Shown piece by piece: positions 3,978 through 5,972 of a stretch of 5,972 nucleotides of DNA (the first letter of the stretch is position 1; every line of letters begins with the position of its first letter). This DNA comes from an uncultured Actinomycetes bacterium (lineage in GTDB: Bacteria > Actinomycetota > Actinomycetes > Mycobacteriales > Nakamurellaceae), in NCBI GenBank assembly GCA_937926105.1, contig CALANS010000126.1:1-5972 (forward strand), written 5' to 3'. A program made the translations under genes and the position numbers. The notes below the pieces were generated by a model. It was not told the origin of the DNA and searched no databases. It was given only the letters and a program-made list of their open reading frames with translations.

Positions 3978-5972
3978 TCAGGCCGATAGCGCGGGAATAT
4001 CCAGGGACCTGGTGTCCGCGGCTGGTTCACGGGTGACGCGGCGGATGTGCGCTGCCCGCAGACCGTTTCCGATGACGACGATCTCCGCGATCTCGTGAAC
4101 CAGCACCACGGCAGCGAGCCCGAGCACGCCGAACAATGCCAGCGGGAAGAGCACGATGATGATCACCAGCGCGAGCGCGATATTGCCGACCATGATCCGG
4201 CCGCCCCGGTGGGCGTGCGCCAGAGCCTCGGGGATGAGGCGCAAATCAGTGCCGGTGAAGGCGACATCCGCGGATTCGACAGCGGCCGCACTGCCGGTGA
4301 CGCCCATCGCGATACCGACCGTGGCCGAGGCTAGCGCCGGGGCGTCGTTGATGCCGTCGCCAATCATGGCCGTAGGCGCTGCAGCGGCGAGATTCCGGAT
4401 CCGGTAGGCCTTGTCGGCAGGTAGCTGTTCAGCGTGGACCTGGTCGATGCCCGCCTGTGCGGCGATGACGGCGGCGGTGATCGCGTTGTCGCCGGTGAGT
4501 ATGACCGTGGACACGCCCTGCCGGTGCAGAGCAGCAATGGTCTCGGCTGCCTCGGGGCGCAACTCGTCTCGTACGCCGATCACACCGGCTGGCTGGCCAT
4601 CGATCTCGACGACGATCACGCTCATTCCCTCGGACGCCATCGCCTGGGCAGAATCGTGAAGTGACCCTGGGTCGATCCAGCGGCTGCTGCCGACCCGCAC
4701 AGCCTGCCCGGAGACTGTGCCGATGATGCCTAGGCCGGGCTGCTCCTGGACCCCGTCGGCTACCAACCGGGTTGTTGCGGCGGCGATGACGGCGCTGGCG
4801 AGTGGGTGACTACTCGACGCCTCCACTGCCGCCGCCGCGTCAAGCACGTCACCGCGAGCGTGGTCGACCGCCGTGTGCACCGCAACGACCTCGGGCTGAT
4901 TACGGGTCAGCGTGCCGGTCTTGTCGAACGCAACGGTGCGGATCGTGCCGAGCAGTTCAAATGCGATACCCGATTTGATGACGACGCCGAGTCTGCTGGC
5001 GGACCCGATCGCGGAGATCACCGTGACGGGCACGGCGATCGCCAGAGCGCATGGTGAAGCTGCGACGAGTACCACCAGCGCCCGCTCGATCCAGACTCCC
5101 GGGTCACCGAGAATCGACCCCAGTGCCGCGATCGCCGCCGCGGCGAGAAGCACCAGCGGCACAAGCGGTCGGGCGATCCGGTCCGCTAGTCGAGCCCGCT
5201 CCCCCTTGGCAGCATGGGCCTGTTCAACCAGGCTGACGATCTGCGTGATCGAGTTGTCGCGCCCGTCCGCGGTGGCCTCGACGGTGAGGGTGCCGGAGCC
5301 ATTGACCGAACCGGCGAGCACGCGATCCCCCGGCCCGACCTCCAGCGGGATCGACTCACCGGTGACCGCCGATGTGTCCAGCCACGATTGGCCGATGACG
5401 ACCACCCCGTCGGTTGCGACTCGCTCGCCAGCACCGACCACGAGGATGTCCAGCTCCCGGACCTCCGCTGCCGGGATCACCCGCTCACCACCTAGGCGGG
5501 ACACGCGCGCTGTCTCCGGGATCACCGCGAGCAGCGCCCGCAACCCCTGTTTGGCGCGGTCCATCGCCCGGTCTTCCAATGTCTCGGCAATTGAGAACAG
5601 GAACGCCAACGCCGCAGCCTCGCCCACATGACCCAACAGCACCGCGCCGACAGCTGCGATCGTCATGAGCAGCCCGACGCCGAGCTTGGCGCGGCCGGTT
5701 CCCCGGATGAGCCGTCGAAGTGTGCCCGGCACAAAAGTCCATGCGCCGGCCGCAAGCCCTACCGCGTAGGAAATCATTGCGGCCGTCCCCAGCCCTGCCC
5801 AGCCCACAATCAGGCCGGCAAGCCAGAGCAGGCCCGAAGCCACCGGGAGTCCGACCGCACGGTCCCGCCACCACGGCGCGCGGTCATCGGGTTCGCCCAC
5901 CGATGTGCCCGATACCGAAACAGGGCCGCAACAGGCATCCTCCGGCTCGGAAACAACCGGTCCTGGGGCCTC
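3978..5972 (-). CDS. P1B-type heavy-metal-translocating ATPase, 5'-partial
   Basis: This inner-membrane pump uses ATP to move a soft or transition metal ion, normally outward. Using numbering from the GTG at 5900: membrane helices at about 17-56 and 74-108; actuator-domain TGES at 180-183; helices at about 246-264 and 271-293, with the metal-site SPC at 282-284; phosphorylation motif DKTGT at 326-330 (Asp326); the P1B-specific HP pair at 365-366; GDGINDAPA at 514-522; and last helices at about 571-612, with HEIAE (602-606) and GNGLR (611-615). SPC instead of CPC resembles the P1B-4 (CtpD/CoaT-like) group, but that group usually has an HEG(G/S) motif in the last helix. Mycobacterial CtpG may be the closer relative. 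The frame has no stop and no other start codon from 5901 to 5972, and no ribosome site precedes the GTG at 5900, so translation most likely begins outside the window. The 24 extra residues contain DACCGP, a possible metal-binding Cys-Cys pair. Any HMA domain would lie further upstream. The promoter is not visible. Confidence 0.92.
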   Translation of the reverse strand, partial: EAPGPVVSEPEDACCGPVSVSGTSVGEPDDRAPWWRDRAVGLPVASGLLWLAGLIVGWAGLGTAAMISYAVGLAAGAWTFVPGTLRRLIRGTGRAKLGVGLLMTIAAVGAVLLGHVGEAAALAFLFSIAETLEDRAMDRAKQGLRALLAVIPETARVSRLGGERVIPAAEVRELDILVVGAGERVATDGVVVIGQSWLDTSAVTGESIPLEVGPGDRVLAGSVNGSGTLTVEATADGRDNSITQIVSLVEQAHAAKGERARLADRIARPLVPLVLLAAAAIAALGSILGDPGVWIERALVVLVAASPCALAIAVPVTVISAIGSASRLGVVIKSGIAFELLGTIRTVAFDKTGTLTRNQPEVVAVHTAVDHARGDVLDAAAAVEASSSHPLASAVIAAATTRLVADGVQEQPGLGIIGTVSGQAVRVGSSRWIDPGSLHDSAQAMASEGMSVIVVEIDGQPAGVIGVRDELRPEAAETIAALHRQGVSTVILTGDNAITAAVIAAQAGIDQVHAEQLPADKAYRIRNLAAAAPTAMIGDGINDAPALASATVGIAMGVTGSAAAVESADVAFTGTDLRLIPEALAHAHRGGRIMVGNIALALVIIIVLFPLALFGVLGLAAVVLVHEIAEIVVIGNGLRAAHIRRVTREPAADTRSLDIPALSA

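Noticed and set aside
4912..5631. 239-codon plus-strand open frame opposite the ATPase
   Set aside because: It is low-complexity Ser/Ala/Pro/Arg-rich translation, the typical shadow of a GC-rich gene, with no recognisable domain. The ATPase on the other strand is unambiguous.
1..5972. CRISPR arrays, tRNA or rRNA genes, insertion sequences, attachment sites
   Set aside because: No regularly spaced repeats, cloverleaf-like sequence, transposase or integrase reading frame, or terminal inverted repeats were seen.

Overview
The window is GC-rich DNA (roughly two thirds G+C) with tightly packed genes, TANNNT-type -10 elements placed for leaderless transcription, and proteins resembling those of Mycobacterium, Nocardia, Gordonia and Rhodococcus. 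It most likely comes from a member of the Mycobacteriales. No rRNA, tRNA, CRISPR array, transposase or attachment site was seen. All five genes concern metal sensing, transport or detoxification, so the region reads as a metal-homeostasis or metal-resistance island.

Left part (1-2005, + strand): a DtxR/MntR-type metalloregulator (71-832) is followed after 82 bases by a cation/cation antiporter of the CaCA (Na+/Ca2+ exchanger) superfamily (915-1949). The gap holds a 12-4-12 inverted repeat (836-863) centred about 65 bases before the predicted start of the antiporter transcript, a position suited to an activator or a regulator site. Both genes lack a Shine-Dalgarno sequence and have a TANNNT hexamer 6-7 bases before the start codon. 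A hairpin at 1984-2005 probably ends the antiporter transcript. The suggested logic, which is inference, is that the manganese-type sensor controls efflux of a divalent cation.

Middle part (2033-3915): merA (mercuric reductase, - strand) and a MerR-family regulator (+ strand) are divergent. The 101-base gap between them holds a dyad operator lying in an unusually long 19-bp promoter spacer that reads towards merA, the standard MerR-type architecture. No merT, merP or merB is present in the window. The regulator has a C-terminal cysteine spacing unlike that of classical Hg-MerR.

Right part (3978-5972, - strand): a P1B-type heavy-metal ATPase converges on the MerR gene. It carries an SPC motif in the membrane and an HEIAE motif in the last membrane helix. 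Its reading frame stays open to the window edge, so the gene is 5'-partial, and the extra N-terminal residues include a Cys-Cys pair. There is no stretch above 300 bases without a gene.
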